From assembly GCA_964649415.1 (NCBI GenBank), contig CAZYSK010000054.1:1-41246 (forward strand): a stretch of DNA of 41,246 nt. Direction: 5' to 3'. The DNA comes from CAZYSK01 sp964649415 (GTDB lineage Bacteria; Chloroflexota; Anaerolineae; B4-G1). This document shows positions 8,252 to 16,332 of the stretch, one piece after another. Position numbers and translations under genes: made by a program. The notes under the pieces are model-generated. The model was not told the origin of the DNA. It saw only the letters and a list, made by a program, of their open reading frames with translations, and ran no database searches. Position 1 is the first letter of the stretch. Each line of letters starts with the position of its first letter.

Positions 8252-9013
8252 CTAACCCGGGGCCTGTTCAATCCACTGAAGAGCCGTACGCCGGCGCCGG
8301 CAGTCAGGACACAAGGCCCACGTATCCGCAGCCTCCGGGAACATCTCTTTGAGGAAGGCCAGCGGTTCGGGAGCGAAGAAGCGACCGCACTCGGGACAGG
8401 TATGCAGCTCCACCGTCGTATTCCACGTATGTAGAATGCGCTTGTTGCCTCGGTCCTCGATCTGGATCGCGCCGGTGGGACAGATCTCGGCACAGGCACC
8501 ACATCCGATGCAAGATTCGGCCTGCACGTCGAACGGCGTGCTCACCCGGCGCTCGGTTCCCCGCCCCACGAAAGAGATGGCCGACGCACCGATGATCTCA
8601 CGACAGACGCGCACGCACAGGCCACACAACACGCACAGCTCCTCCCCGCGCTCGGGCGGATGCTCCCCGAAGCGGGAGGCAGTTACGCCCTCCCCGGCGG
8701 CCAGTTCTCGGATCGCCTCAGACTGGGGGCAACGGCTCAACAAGGACTCCAAGGCCAGCCGGCGGGCCGCGACGGCCTCTGCGTCATCGGTCTCGACGAC
8801 TAGCCCCTCCTCGACCGGATAGGCGCAGGAAGCCACCAGGGCTCGACGGGGAGCGGTGATGGTCACCATGCACAGACGACACGCGCCATAGGGAGCCAAC
8901 CCATCGTGATGGCAAAGCGTAGGAAGATCCACCCCGGCAGCACGTACCGCCTGCAACAAAGTGGAACCTTCCGGCACGCTCACCTGCTGTCCATTTACGG
9001 TTAGGTTCACCAT
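8252..9013 (-). CDS. NuoG-N-terminus/HoxU-like Fe-S subunit of NAD-linked diaphorase
   Basis: A 253-residue electron-transfer subunit, last gene of the cooFS-nuoEF-like operon. Order: a plant-type [2Fe-2S] domain (TLCHHDGLAPYGACRLCMV, with a later Cys in SCAYPV); a His/Cys-type [4Fe-4S] region; a pair of [4Fe-4S] motifs (CVLCGLCVRVC and CIGCGACAEICPTGAI); then a zinc-ribbon-like tail (HTCPECGRFF ... CPDCRRRR). It matches the first ~220 residues of NuoG, HoxU or HydA but has no molybdopterin or H-cluster domain. It begins 4 bases after the NuoF-like stop. It probably carries electrons between the NuoF flavin and the ferredoxin or CODH. The zinc-ribbon tail is unusual for HoxU. Confidence 0.88.
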   Translation of the reverse strand: MVNLTVNGQQVSVPEGSTLLQAVRAAGVDLPTLCHHDGLAPYGACRLCMVTITAPRRALVASCAYPVEEGLVVETDDAEAVAARRLALESLLSRCPQSEAIRELAAGEGVTASRFGEHPPERGEELCVLCGLCVRVCREIIGASAISFVGRGTERRVSTPFDVQAESCIGCGACAEICPTGAIQIEDRGNKRILHTWNTTVELHTCPECGRFFAPEPLAFLKEMFPEAADTWALCPDCRRRRTALQWIEQAPG

Positions 9014-9017
9014 CGCC

Positions 9018-10907
9018 TCACCTCACGATCTCGATCGCCCCCACGGGGCAGACGTCGTAGCATATCCGGCAGCGCGTGCACAGCTCCGGGTCGATGATGT
9101 GTGGTTCTTTCTTCTCCCCGCTGATCGCGCCCACGGGACACTCGCGTTCGCAGAGGCCACAGCCTGTGCATAACTCAGGCTGGATGACCAGCTCAATCAA
9201 GGCACGACAGACGCCGGCCGGACAGCGCTTCTCCACAACGTGAGCATCGTACTCGTCGCGGAAGTAGCGCAGCGTGGAGAGCACAGGATTGGGCGCCGTC
9301 TGACCCAAGCCGCACAACGAAGCAGCCTTGACCCACGTGGCAACCTCCTCCAGCAACTCCAGATCCGCCTCCGTCCCTTCGCCCTCGACGATTCGGGTGA
9401 GAATCTCGTACATGTGCCGGGTACCCTCCCGGCAGGGCGTGCACTTGCCACACGACTCGGCCATGGTGAACTTGAGAAAGTAGCGAGCCACGTCCACCAT
9501 GCAGGTGTCCTCATCCATCACCACCATACCACCGGAGCCCATGATGGAACCAGCCTGCGTCAGCGTCTCGTAGTCAATCGGCAGGTGAAACAGACGAGCG
9601 GGCAGGCAGCCACCAGATGGCCCACCCGTCTGGACAGCCTTCACCGCTCTGCCGTCCAATCCTCCGCCGCCGATCCCCTCGATCATCTCGCGCAGCGTGA
9701 GCCCCATCGGCACTTCCACCAGCCCCGTGTTGGCCACCTTGCCCACCAGGGAGAAAACGACCGTGCCCGCGTTCCCCTCCACACCGATCCCAGCGTACCA
9801 GTCTGCACCCCGCGCCAGGATGGGAGCCACGGAGGCCCACGTCTTCACGTTGTTGATGACGGTGGGCTGCCCCCACAGTCCACTGGTCGCCGGATACGGC
9901 GGCTTGGGACGGGGTTCGCCCATCCCGCCCTCGATGGAGGCAATCAGAGCGGTCTCCTCCCCACACACGAAAGCGCCTGCCCCGCGCACAACCTGGAGCG
10001 TGAAGTCAAAGCCGGAGCCCAGGATATCCTGTCCCAACAGCCCCAGTTCCTCCGCCCGGGCTACAGCGTGAGAGACGCGCTCGACCGCCAGCGGGTACTC
10101 GTCCCGCACGTAGATCGTTCCCTCGTTCGCGCCGATGGCGTATCCACCGATGGTCATCCCCTCGACGACGCTGAATGGATCGCTCTCCAACACGGTGCGA
10201 TCCATGTACGCGCCCGGGTCTCCCTCGTCGCCGTTGCAGATCACGTACTTGGGCTCGCCCGGAGCGTCCCGGCAGATCTGCCACTTGCACCCGGTGGGGA
10301 AGCCGCCGCCGCCCCGTCCACGCAACCCCGACTGAACGATCTCGTCCACCACGGTCTGGGGCGGCAAATCCAGCAACACGTGAACCAGCGCCAGATACCC
10401 GTCCCGCGCGACGTACTCCTCAATGCTTTCGGGGTCTATCATACCGCTGTTGCGCAGGATGATCTTGCGCTGGCGGGCATAGAAGGGCAACTCCCCGATG
10501 AGCGGTACGTCGGGCAAGGCCCCTGACGCCTGACCTGGATCGGGATTCTCTTCCGCTGGGATGATGGCCAGTGCGTTTTCCGCCGGTAGTTCACCGCTTG
10601 CCAGAGCGGCGACCAGATCGCGCGCACGCTCGGGCGTCATGCGGGCATAGAGCACGCGCCCACGGCCCGGCAGGCGCACGTCCACGAGCGGCTCCTGCTG
10701 GCAGTAGCCCAGGCAGCCGGTGGCCACCAGCGTAAGCTCCAATCCACGCGCACCCGCCTCGTCCCGCACCGCGCGATACACGTCGGCGGCTCCCGTCGCC
10801 AGGCCACAGGTCGCCATACCCACGTTGATCCGCACGCCGGATGGATAGAGTGTAGACAATCCCCTGTCCCGGAGCGCATCCAGGTCGGACCGAGTCTGTA
10901 TCTTCAT
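9018..10907 (-). CDS. NuoF-like NAD(P)-binding flavoprotein subunit with 2x[4Fe-4S] tail
   Basis: 629 residues from ATG 10907, which overlaps the NuoE-like stop as ATGA; an upstream in-frame start would add 44 poor residues. Residues about 20-100 are a thioredoxin-like [2Fe-2S] domain (ATCGLATGA ... ATGCLGYCQQEP). Then comes the FMN/NADH core (GLRGRGGGGFPTGCKW, CNGDEGDPGAYMDR, GAGAFVCGEETALIASIEG), the N3 cluster motif (ESCGKCTPCREGTRHM), and a ferredoxin tail (CTGCGLCERECPVGAI, CTRCRICYDVCPVGAI). This is the HndC/HydB/HoxF-like layout that passes electrons between NAD(P)H and Fe-S carriers. With cooS and cooF in the same operon its likely job is NAD(P) reduction with electrons from CO. Confidence 0.93.
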   Translation of the reverse strand: MKIQTRSDLDALRDRGLSTLYPSGVRINVGMATCGLATGAADVYRAVRDEAGARGLELTLVATGCLGYCQQEPLVDVRLPGRGRVLYARMTPERARDLVAALASGELPAENALAIIPAEENPDPGQASGALPDVPLIGELPFYARQRKIILRNSGMIDPESIEEYVARDGYLALVHVLLDLPPQTVVDEIVQSGLRGRGGGGFPTGCKWQICRDAPGEPKYVICNGDEGDPGAYMDRTVLESDPFSVVEGMTIGGYAIGANEGTIYVRDEYPLAVERVSHAVARAEELGLLGQDILGSGFDFTLQVVRGAGAFVCGEETALIASIEGGMGEPRPKPPYPATSGLWGQPTVINNVKTWASVAPILARGADWYAGIGVEGNAGTVVFSLVGKVANTGLVEVPMGLTLREMIEGIGGGGLDGRAVKAVQTGGPSGGCLPARLFHLPIDYETLTQAGSIMGSGGMVVMDEDTCMVDVARYFLKFTMAESCGKCTPCREGTRHMYEILTRIVEGEGTEADLELLEEVATWVKAASLCGLGQTAPNPVLSTLRYFRDEYDAHVVEKRCPAGVCRALIELVIQPELCTGCGLCERECPVGAISGEKKEPHIIDPELCTRCRICYDVCPVGAIEIVR

Positions 10908-11383
10908 GACCGTTTCTCCCCGCCCTCTGGCTCTGGCTCGTCGGCCTGTCGGTATTTCTGGAGGATGCGGGGCAGGCGATCGGGCTTGAGCCGCCCATAC
11001 GTATCTCCATCCACCCGCACGACTGGCGACATGCTGCACGAGCCGACGCAGTAAACGATCTCAAGGGTGAAAAGCCGGTCGTCGGTCGTCTCGCCCGGCT
11101 GCACATCCAACACCGTCTCGATCTTCTCCAGGATCTTGTCCCCGCCCCGGATATAGCAGGCCGTTCCTTGGCACACCTGGATCGTATGTCGCCCTCGGGG
11201 CTCGAAACTGAAGGAGGCATAGAAGGAGGCGGCACCATAGAGCTGACTCAACGGTACGCCCAAGTCATCAGCCGCACGGCGCAGCGCTTCCTGGGGCAGG
11301 TAGCCATGCTCGGCGTTGATGGCATGCAGGCGTGCCAGTAGCGCGCCCCCGGGCGGGGGCGGCAATTGCGGAATGAGTGGCAT
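10904..11383 (-). CDS. NuoE-like [2Fe-2S] subunit
   Basis: 159 residues from ATG 11383, which has GGGAGG 7 bases upstream; the longer frame begins 12 codons earlier with no site. It is a thioredoxin-like [2Fe-2S] protein with the four ligands in the NuoE order: QVCQGTACYIRGG and IVYCVGSCSMSPVVRVDG. The N-terminal helix bundle (GYLPQEALRRAADDLGVPLSQLYGAASFY) is intact. It overlaps the NuoF-like start by 4 bases, implying translational coupling. It serves as a small electron relay of the diaphorase module. Confidence 0.92.
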   Translation of the reverse strand: MPLIPQLPPPPGGALLARLHAINAEHGYLPQEALRRAADDLGVPLSQLYGAASFYASFSFEPRGRHTIQVCQGTACYIRGGDKILEKIETVLDVQPGETTDDRLFTLEIVYCVGSCSMSPVVRVDGDTYGRLKPDRLPRILQKYRQADEPEPEGGEKRS

Positions 11384-11459
11384 GATAACCTCCCAACTGG
11401 GTCGGCGATGCGTGAACAAGTAGACGGTAGATCGGCAGACCAGTCGCCAGGCAACCGAC

Positions 11460-11531
11460 CTACCAATCTACCACCCTACTACCCTACCAACCTACCAACC
11501 TACCAGTCTACCAATCTACCAGTCTACCAAC
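11460..11531. repeat. Nine tandem octamers CTACCANN between cooS and nuoE-like genes
   Basis: Nine consecutive 8-base units: CTACCAAT, CTACCACC, CTACTACC, CTACCAAC, CTACCAAC, CTACCAGT, CTACCAAT, CTACCAGT, CTACCAAC. The first three bases of a tenth unit (CTA, 11532-11534) are the cooS stop codon, read as TAG on the - strand. On the transcribed strand the unit is NNTGGTAG. The unit length is not a multiple of three and the array lies wholly in the 112-base gap. A degenerate part (gtagacggtag) continues toward 11430. It may have arisen by slippage, and may affect mRNA processing between the CODH and diaphorase genes. Confidence 0.9.
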
Positions 11532-13421
11532 CTAAATCCCCAGCGCGACTCGCTTCTCCTCGATATGATCAAACATAAGCTGCGCGGCTTTGAAGGGATC
11601 TGGTTCAACTGCGAAGGTCGCGCCGACGACGTCGCCCGCCCCCTGGGTGAGCAACTCGGTCACGACAGGACTGCCCAAGACCTGCGGCACAGTGCCCAGG
11701 ACGGTGAAGACACCCGAGGAAACCACGTAGGAGCCGATGCTTACCGCTTTCTCGCTCATCCACTCAGGGGCCGCGCCGGCTGCAGGCAGGTCGCTGATGT
11801 CAACCCCCAACGCGTTGGCGATGGCTGCGCAGGCCACCAGAATCCTGCTGATGTCCACGCAAGAGCCCATATGCAGCACCGGCGGTATGCCCAGCGCCTT
11901 GCACACCCCCTTGAGCCCCTCGCCTGCACGCTCCGCTGCCTCCGGCAGCATCAGCCCGGCCTTGGCGGTAGCGATGGCGTTGCAGCCCGTCGTCACCACG
12001 AGCACGTCCTGCTTGATCAGTTCCTCGACCAGGCGCACGTGGCCGTAGTCGTGCTGGACCTTGACGTTGTTGCATCCCACCACAGCGCCGATACCTTTGA
12101 TCGCGCCGCCCTTGATGGCGTCCAGCAGCGGATCGAGCGTGCCACCCAATGCCCCCACGATGGCTTCCACGCTGAAGCCGACCACGCATTCCATCGTCTC
12201 ATCGGGGATAAGCACCATGTCGGCCCTGCGGAAGCGGTAGTTCTCGACCGCGGCGCGCACGATCTCTTTGGCAATCTCGAAGGCTCGCTCTTCGTGGAAC
12301 TCGATGTGCGTCGCACCGGGGAACTTCGCTTTCGGCGACGTGGAGATGAACTTGGTGTGGAAGCAGCCCGTCAGTGCGCCGAGCGCGGGCATGATGCACT
12401 GTACGTCCACGATGATCGCCTCGACCGCTCCGGTGATAACGGCCAGCTCTTGCTGCAGGAAGTTGCCGGCAAGGGGGATACCGTGACGCATGAGTATCTC
12501 GTTGCCGGTGCAACACATGCCCACCACGTTGATACCCTTGGCCCCATACTTCTGTGCCAAAGCGACCATCTCAGGATCCTGCGCCGCGGCGACGATCATC
12601 TCCGACAGCGTCGGCTCGTGGCCGTGGGCCACGATATTCACTTCGTCCGTCTTCAGGACGCCCAGGTTAGCCACTGAGCGAACCGGCGTCGGCGTGCCAA
12701 AGAGGACGTCGGAGAGCTCAGTGGCGATCATCGAGCCACCCCACCCATCCGCGACGGACGCCTTGAGCCCTTGCAGGATCAAGTGGACGGGATCGTTGTC
12801 CACACCGATGTGGGTGCGGTGCATGATCTCCACGATCTCACGGTCAATGCCACGTGGGTCAATCCCCAAACCCTGCCACAAGGAAACGCGCTTCTCCGGC
12901 GCGCGGCGGGTGAACTGGATCGGGCCTTCCTGCTTGCCGAACTCCGCGTAGGCCGCGTGCGCCAGGTCCAGGGCAATCTCCTCCTTGCCCCTGCCCTCTG
13001 TCTCGATCCCGTACTCCGCCGCCAACGCGTGGAGCTTGGCCTCGTCCTTGATCTCGTACCCGCCTCCCTTGCCTTCGGCGGTCAGCAGCAACGTATGGGC
13101 AATGTCTCGCCCGTGATCGGAATGGGCGGCCGCGCCTCCTGCGATCATGCGGATCAAATTGCGCGCGACGATGATGTCGGCCGTGGCCCCGCAGACGCCC
13201 GCCTTGGGGCCCTCCTCTTCAAAGGGACTGATACGGCAGGGGCCCATGTTACAGTTGCGACAGCAGACTCCCAACTCGCCAAATCCACATTGGGGTAACA
13301 TGGCCTCATAACGGTCCCAGGCCGTCTCCAAACCCAGTTCTTCGGCCCGGGCCAGCATCTCGTGTGTTGCAGGGTCAATGCTCCTGCTCAGAACCTTGTC
13401 GCTGTAAGACTTCTCAGCCAT
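11532..13421 (-). CDS. cooS: Anaerobic Ni-Fe-S carbon monoxide dehydrogenase catalytic subunit
   Basis: A 629-residue, complete CooS/CdhA-type enzyme: CO + H2O = CO2 + 2 e- + 2 H+. D- and B-cluster ligands are visible with the family spacing: C45, C53, C54, C57, C62, C76 (QCGFGELGVCCRNCNMGPCR). C-cluster ligands: the His in IVAHGHEPTLSEM (about 266-268), Cys in VGMCCTGNEILMRHG, C342 (VDVQCIMPAL), C450 (AVVGCNNVKV), C480 (VTTGCNAIATAKAG) and C521 (HMGSCVDIS). A His-rich proton path (AHSDHGRDIAH) keeps three of four histidines. A strong ribosome site (aggaggtga) precedes ATG. The start lies 19 bases after cooF. Confidence 0.97.
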   Translation of the reverse strand: MAEKSYSDKVLSRSIDPATHEMLARAEELGLETAWDRYEAMLPQCGFGELGVCCRNCNMGPCRISPFEEEGPKAGVCGATADIIVARNLIRMIAGGAAAHSDHGRDIAHTLLLTAEGKGGGYEIKDEAKLHALAAEYGIETEGRGKEEIALDLAHAAYAEFGKQEGPIQFTRRAPEKRVSLWQGLGIDPRGIDREIVEIMHRTHIGVDNDPVHLILQGLKASVADGWGGSMIATELSDVLFGTPTPVRSVANLGVLKTDEVNIVAHGHEPTLSEMIVAAAQDPEMVALAQKYGAKGINVVGMCCTGNEILMRHGIPLAGNFLQQELAVITGAVEAIIVDVQCIMPALGALTGCFHTKFISTSPKAKFPGATHIEFHEERAFEIAKEIVRAAVENYRFRRADMVLIPDETMECVVGFSVEAIVGALGGTLDPLLDAIKGGAIKGIGAVVGCNNVKVQHDYGHVRLVEELIKQDVLVVTTGCNAIATAKAGLMLPEAAERAGEGLKGVCKALGIPPVLHMGSCVDISRILVACAAIANALGVDISDLPAAGAAPEWMSEKAVSIGSYVVSSGVFTVLGTVPQVLGSPVVTELLTQGAGDVVGATFAVEPDPFKAAQLMFDHIEEKRVALGI

Positions 13422-13440
13422 GGGAAATCACCTCCTCTTG

Positions 13441-13989
13441 CTACGGATTGCTGGCCAGCTTCTGCTGGCTTTCCAGCGCCTCCAAGAACTGCTCGGCAGT
13501 GGCCGCCGTGGCCTGCTGCATGACCTCGCGCGGATAGCGCAAACTGAGTGCCTTCGTGGGACACGCCTCCACACAGGCAGGGCCACCGGGCCGATCTACG
13601 CACAAATCGCACTTGAAGGCAGCCCGCTTGTCACGGCCGGCGACTGTGGCAGTGGACACGTGGATCGCGCCAAACGGGCAGACCATCATGCATAACCGGC
13701 ACCCGATGCACAGCCGCTGATCCACCGCCGTGTAGGTCTCCGTGCGATAGGTCGCCCCCGTGGGACAGACTCGCACACAGGGCGCATCCTCGCACTGGCG
13801 GCACTGGGTGGACAGTTTGACACTTCCGACCTGCACCACGTGGTTGCGAGGCTGCAACCGCTCACCGGCCAAGACAGCGCCGATGACCGTTCCCGCATCG
13901 GTATGAGCCGCGGCACAGGCTAATTCGCAAGTGTGGCAACCCAAGCAACGATCGGGATTCACAAGGATGAACGGACCTTCCACAGGCAT
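13441..13989 (-). CDS. cooF: CooF-type polyferredoxin, electron acceptor of CODH
   Basis: 182 residues from ATG 13989, with gaggaggtg 6 bases upstream; the GTG at 13998 overlaps that site and is less likely. Four [4Fe-4S] motifs: CLGCHTCELAC; CRQCEDAPCVRVCPTGA; CIGCRLCMMVCPFGAI; CDLCVDRPGGPACVEACPTKAL. This is the CooF/HycB pattern. It probably carries electrons from the B and D clusters of CooS to the NuoEF/HoxU-like subunits encoded downstream. It is the first gene of the operon. No CO sensor gene (cooA, rcoM) lies nearby. Confidence 0.93.
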   Translation of the reverse strand: MPVEGPFILVNPDRCLGCHTCELACAAAHTDAGTVIGAVLAGERLQPRNHVVQVGSVKLSTQCRQCEDAPCVRVCPTGATYRTETYTAVDQRLCIGCRLCMMVCPFGAIHVSTATVAGRDKRAAFKCDLCVDRPGGPACVEACPTKALSLRYPREVMQQATAATAEQFLEALESQQKLASNP

Positions 13990-14275
13990 GCTTTTCACCT
14001 CCTCACTGTATTGGAATCAATAGGGTTTCGACCGACGATCCAAGAGAGTACGGCACAGCCTGAGGGACAGGCTTCTCCGCATGGGGACAACGAGGGGTAT
14101 TCACGGTCACATCCGCAGCGAGAAGCACAAAGCGGTGACCGGGAACTGAGGCACTTCGACTTGAGCGACGAGGCTTCATCATCTTCCAAAGAATCACGAT
14201 GGGCGTCAAACCTCGAACGGACTTGACTGTGTACAGCGTTCCTTTGGATCACTCTGCATGACTAGAGCCAAGTCC

Positions 14276-14304
14276 AGTATAGCACACTCGCCCGGAACAC
14301 GCAA
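14276..14304 (-). promoter_or_regulatory. Possible promoter of the cooF operon
   Basis: On the - strand TATACT (14281-14276) is preceded at 17 bases by TTGCGT (14304-14299). The -10 is good and the -35 weak. It would give a leader of roughly 280 bases before cooF. The gap 13990-14538 between the two divergent operons holds no gene. Confidence 0.35.
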
Positions 14305-14413
14305 TACGCCGTTCCCCCCCCCACAAGTGGGAAGAGAACGCGACGCAGGGTCCTCTCAACACACGTTCAGCAGGATACTACGATGGACTGAGCGGCAAAT
14401 CATCCCCAAGTTC

Positions 14414-14442
14414 TTGACAACGCCCTGCAATTCCACTATACT
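14414..14442 (+). promoter_or_regulatory. Sigma70-type promoter for the acyl-CoA synthetase gene
   Basis: TTGACA (14414-14419), a 17-base spacer, then TATACT (14437-14442): a near-consensus promoter facing the acyl-CoA synthetase start 96 bases away. Confidence 0.85.
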
Positions 14443-14538
14443 AGCATTAGACGTCTGCTCTTGACCCTTGGGGCACGCTCCCGCAACCCCCTTGCTGAGG
14501 AGAGGCCCCGCCCGCTCGCGAACAAAGGAGGTACCACG

Positions 14539-16263
14539 ATGGAAAGGCCCTGGCTGTCTCACTACGAAGAAGGCGTTCCAGAGGAGGTGGAAACCCCGGA
14601 CTATCCGGTCACGCAGAACCTCATCGAGAGTGCGAAGCAGTACCCCGACCGCACCGCCCTGATATACGGCAACGTCGTCGCACCCCTCGGCGACGCGCTG
14701 ATGGACGCGACGATGGATTACCGCACCCTGCTCGACCTCACGTACCGCTTCGCAGGCGCGCTCCAGCGAATGGGGGTCAAGAGGGGCGATCGGGTGGCTA
14801 TCCACCTCCCCAACTGCCCCCAGTTCGTCATCGCCTACTACGCCACCTTGATGATCGGCGGGATCGTCGTGCCCTGCAACCCCCAGTACGTGGCCCGTGA
14901 GCTGCGGCATCAACTCAACGACTCCGGCGCTGAGACCATCATCACGCTCAGCCTGACGTATCCCGTGGTCAAGCAGATCCGAGCCGAGACCCAGCTCAAG
15001 AGCGTCATCGTCACCAACGTCAAGGAATACTTCCCCGGCCTGCTCAAGTTCCTCTTCACCGTGGCTATGGAGAAGAAGGAGGGGCATTATCAGGACATCT
15101 CCGGCGACGCCGATACCTATTGGTTCCAGGACGTGCTCGCCGGTGGGCCGGCCAAGCCAACCCCCGTGGAGATAGATACGCAAGACACCGCCGTGTTGAT
15201 GTACACCGGCGGCACCACCGGCGTCTCCAAGGGCGCTCAGTTGACCCACCGGAACGTCCACGCCAACGCCATACAGATTCGGGCCTGGTTCCCCCGCCTG
15301 GTCAAGGGCCGCGAGGTGATCCTGACCTCGCTACCCCTGTTTCACAGCTATGGCATGAGCACCTGCCTGAACCTGGGCACCCTGCTGGGAGCCAGCATGA
15401 TCCTGATCGCCAATCCCCGTGTGCTGATTCACATCCTCAAGTCCATCGACAAGCACCATCCCACCGTCTACCCAGCCGTGCCGGCCATGTACGTCGCCAT
15501 CAACAACTATCCCGATATCGACAAGTTCGACGTCAGCTCCATCAAGGCCTGCATCAGCGGGGCGGCCCCGCTGCCGGTCGAGGTGCAGCAGAAATTCCAG
15601 CAACTCACTGGCGGGCGATTGGTGGAGGGATACGGCCTCAGCGAGGCCACCCCGGTCACCCACGCCAACCCGATCCACGGCGATAACCGTATCGGAACCA
15701 TCGGCCTGCCCTTCCCCAGCACGCAGGCCAAGATTGTGGACACCGAGACCGGCACCCGCGACTTGCCGCCCAACGAGGTCGGCGAGTTGGCCGTGCGCGG
15801 CCCGCAGGTGATGAAGGGCTACTGGCAGATGCCCACCGAGACCGCCAACGTCCTGCGCGAGGGCTGGCTCCACACCGGCGACGTGGCCCGCATGGACAGC
15901 GACGGCTACTTCCAGATCGTGGACCGCAAGAAGGACATGATCCTGGGCGCAGGCGGTTTCAACATATACCCGCGCGAGGTCGAAGAAGTGCTGTACCAGC
16001 ACCCCAAGGTCAAGGAGTGCGCCGCGGTGGGCGTGCCGGTTCCTGGGAAGGGGGAGCGGGTCAAGGCCTTCGTCGTCCTCAAGGAGGGAGAGACTGCCAC
16101 GGAGGAGGAGATCATCGAGTTCTGCCGCGACAACCTGACGCGCTACAAGGTACCCAAGTTCGTCGAGTTCCGCAGCGAGCTACCGATGACGATGGTCGGC
16201 AAGGTGCTGCGGCGCGTGCTGCTCGAAGAGGAGAAGAAAAAGCTGGCCGGACAGCAGCCCTAA
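14539..16263 (+). CDS. Long-chain fatty acid-CoA ligase (AMP-forming)
   Basis: 574 residues from ATG 14539, with aaaggaggt 6 bases upstream. It is an ANL-superfamily adenylating enzyme that activates a carboxylic acid to acyl-AMP, then acyl-CoA. Motifs in order: MYTGGTTGVSKGAQLTH (phosphate loop), LPLFHSYGM, GYGLSEATPVTH (A5), GWLHTGDVARMDSDGYFQIVD (A7), RKKDMILGAGGFNIYPREVE (A8 hinge), and the C-terminal catalytic Lys in GKVLRR. The FadD-like motif order suggests medium- or long-chain substrates. It is monocistronic, under its own promoter, and convergent with ftsH. Confidence 0.93.
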   Translation: MERPWLSHYEEGVPEEVETPDYPVTQNLIESAKQYPDRTALIYGNVVAPLGDALMDATMDYRTLLDLTYRFAGALQRMGVKRGDRVAIHLPNCPQFVIAYYATLMIGGIVVPCNPQYVARELRHQLNDSGAETIITLSLTYPVVKQIRAETQLKSVIVTNVKEYFPGLLKFLFTVAMEKKEGHYQDISGDADTYWFQDVLAGGPAKPTPVEIDTQDTAVLMYTGGTTGVSKGAQLTHRNVHANAIQIRAWFPRLVKGREVILTSLPLFHSYGMSTCLNLGTLLGASMILIANPRVLIHILKSIDKHHPTVYPAVPAMYVAINNYPDIDKFDVSSIKACISGAAPLPVEVQQKFQQLTGGRLVEGYGLSEATPVTHANPIHGDNRIGTIGLPFPSTQAKIVDTETGTRDLPPNEVGELAVRGPQVMKGYWQMPTETANVLREGWLHTGDVARMDSDGYFQIVDRKKDMILGAGGFNIYPREVEEVLYQHPKVKECAAVGVPVPGKGERVKAFVVLKEGETATEEEIIEFCRDNLTRYKVPKFVEFRSELPMTMVGKVLRRVLLEEEKKKLAGQQP

Positions 16264-16287
16264 TCCCGGCCTCCCCAGACACACAAA

Positions 16288-16313
16288 GAGGCGGAGCCGG
16301 CTGGCTCCGCCTC
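16288..16313. terminator. Hairpin between convergent acyl-CoA ligase and ftsH genes
   Basis: GAGGCGGAGCC-ggct-GGCTCCGCCTC gives a perfect 11-bp stem with a 4-base loop in the 69-base gap between convergent genes, so it could stop transcription from both sides. The T-rich tail is weak on both strands (gcgtctcttgg; tttgtgtg). Confidence 0.7.
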
Positions 16314-16332
16314 GCGTCTCTTGGTATCTGCC

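Noticed and set aside
7270..8502. A 410-codon - frame across the DUF6544-like gene
   Set aside because: It crosses two unrelated genes, is Arg/Pro/His-rich without motifs, and conflicts with the well-supported genes on both sides.
9240..10526. Long + strand frame inside the NuoF-like gene
   Set aside because: The antisense NuoF-like protein has every family motif; the + frame has none and a skewed composition.
8252..11383. Respiratory complex I operon
   Set aside because: Only the E, F and N-terminal G-like modules are present, with hydrogenase-type layout and cooFS in the same operon; no membrane Nuo subunits follow.
11460..11531. CRISPR array
   Set aside because: Units are 8 bases without spacers and no cas genes are near; this is a simple tandem repeat.
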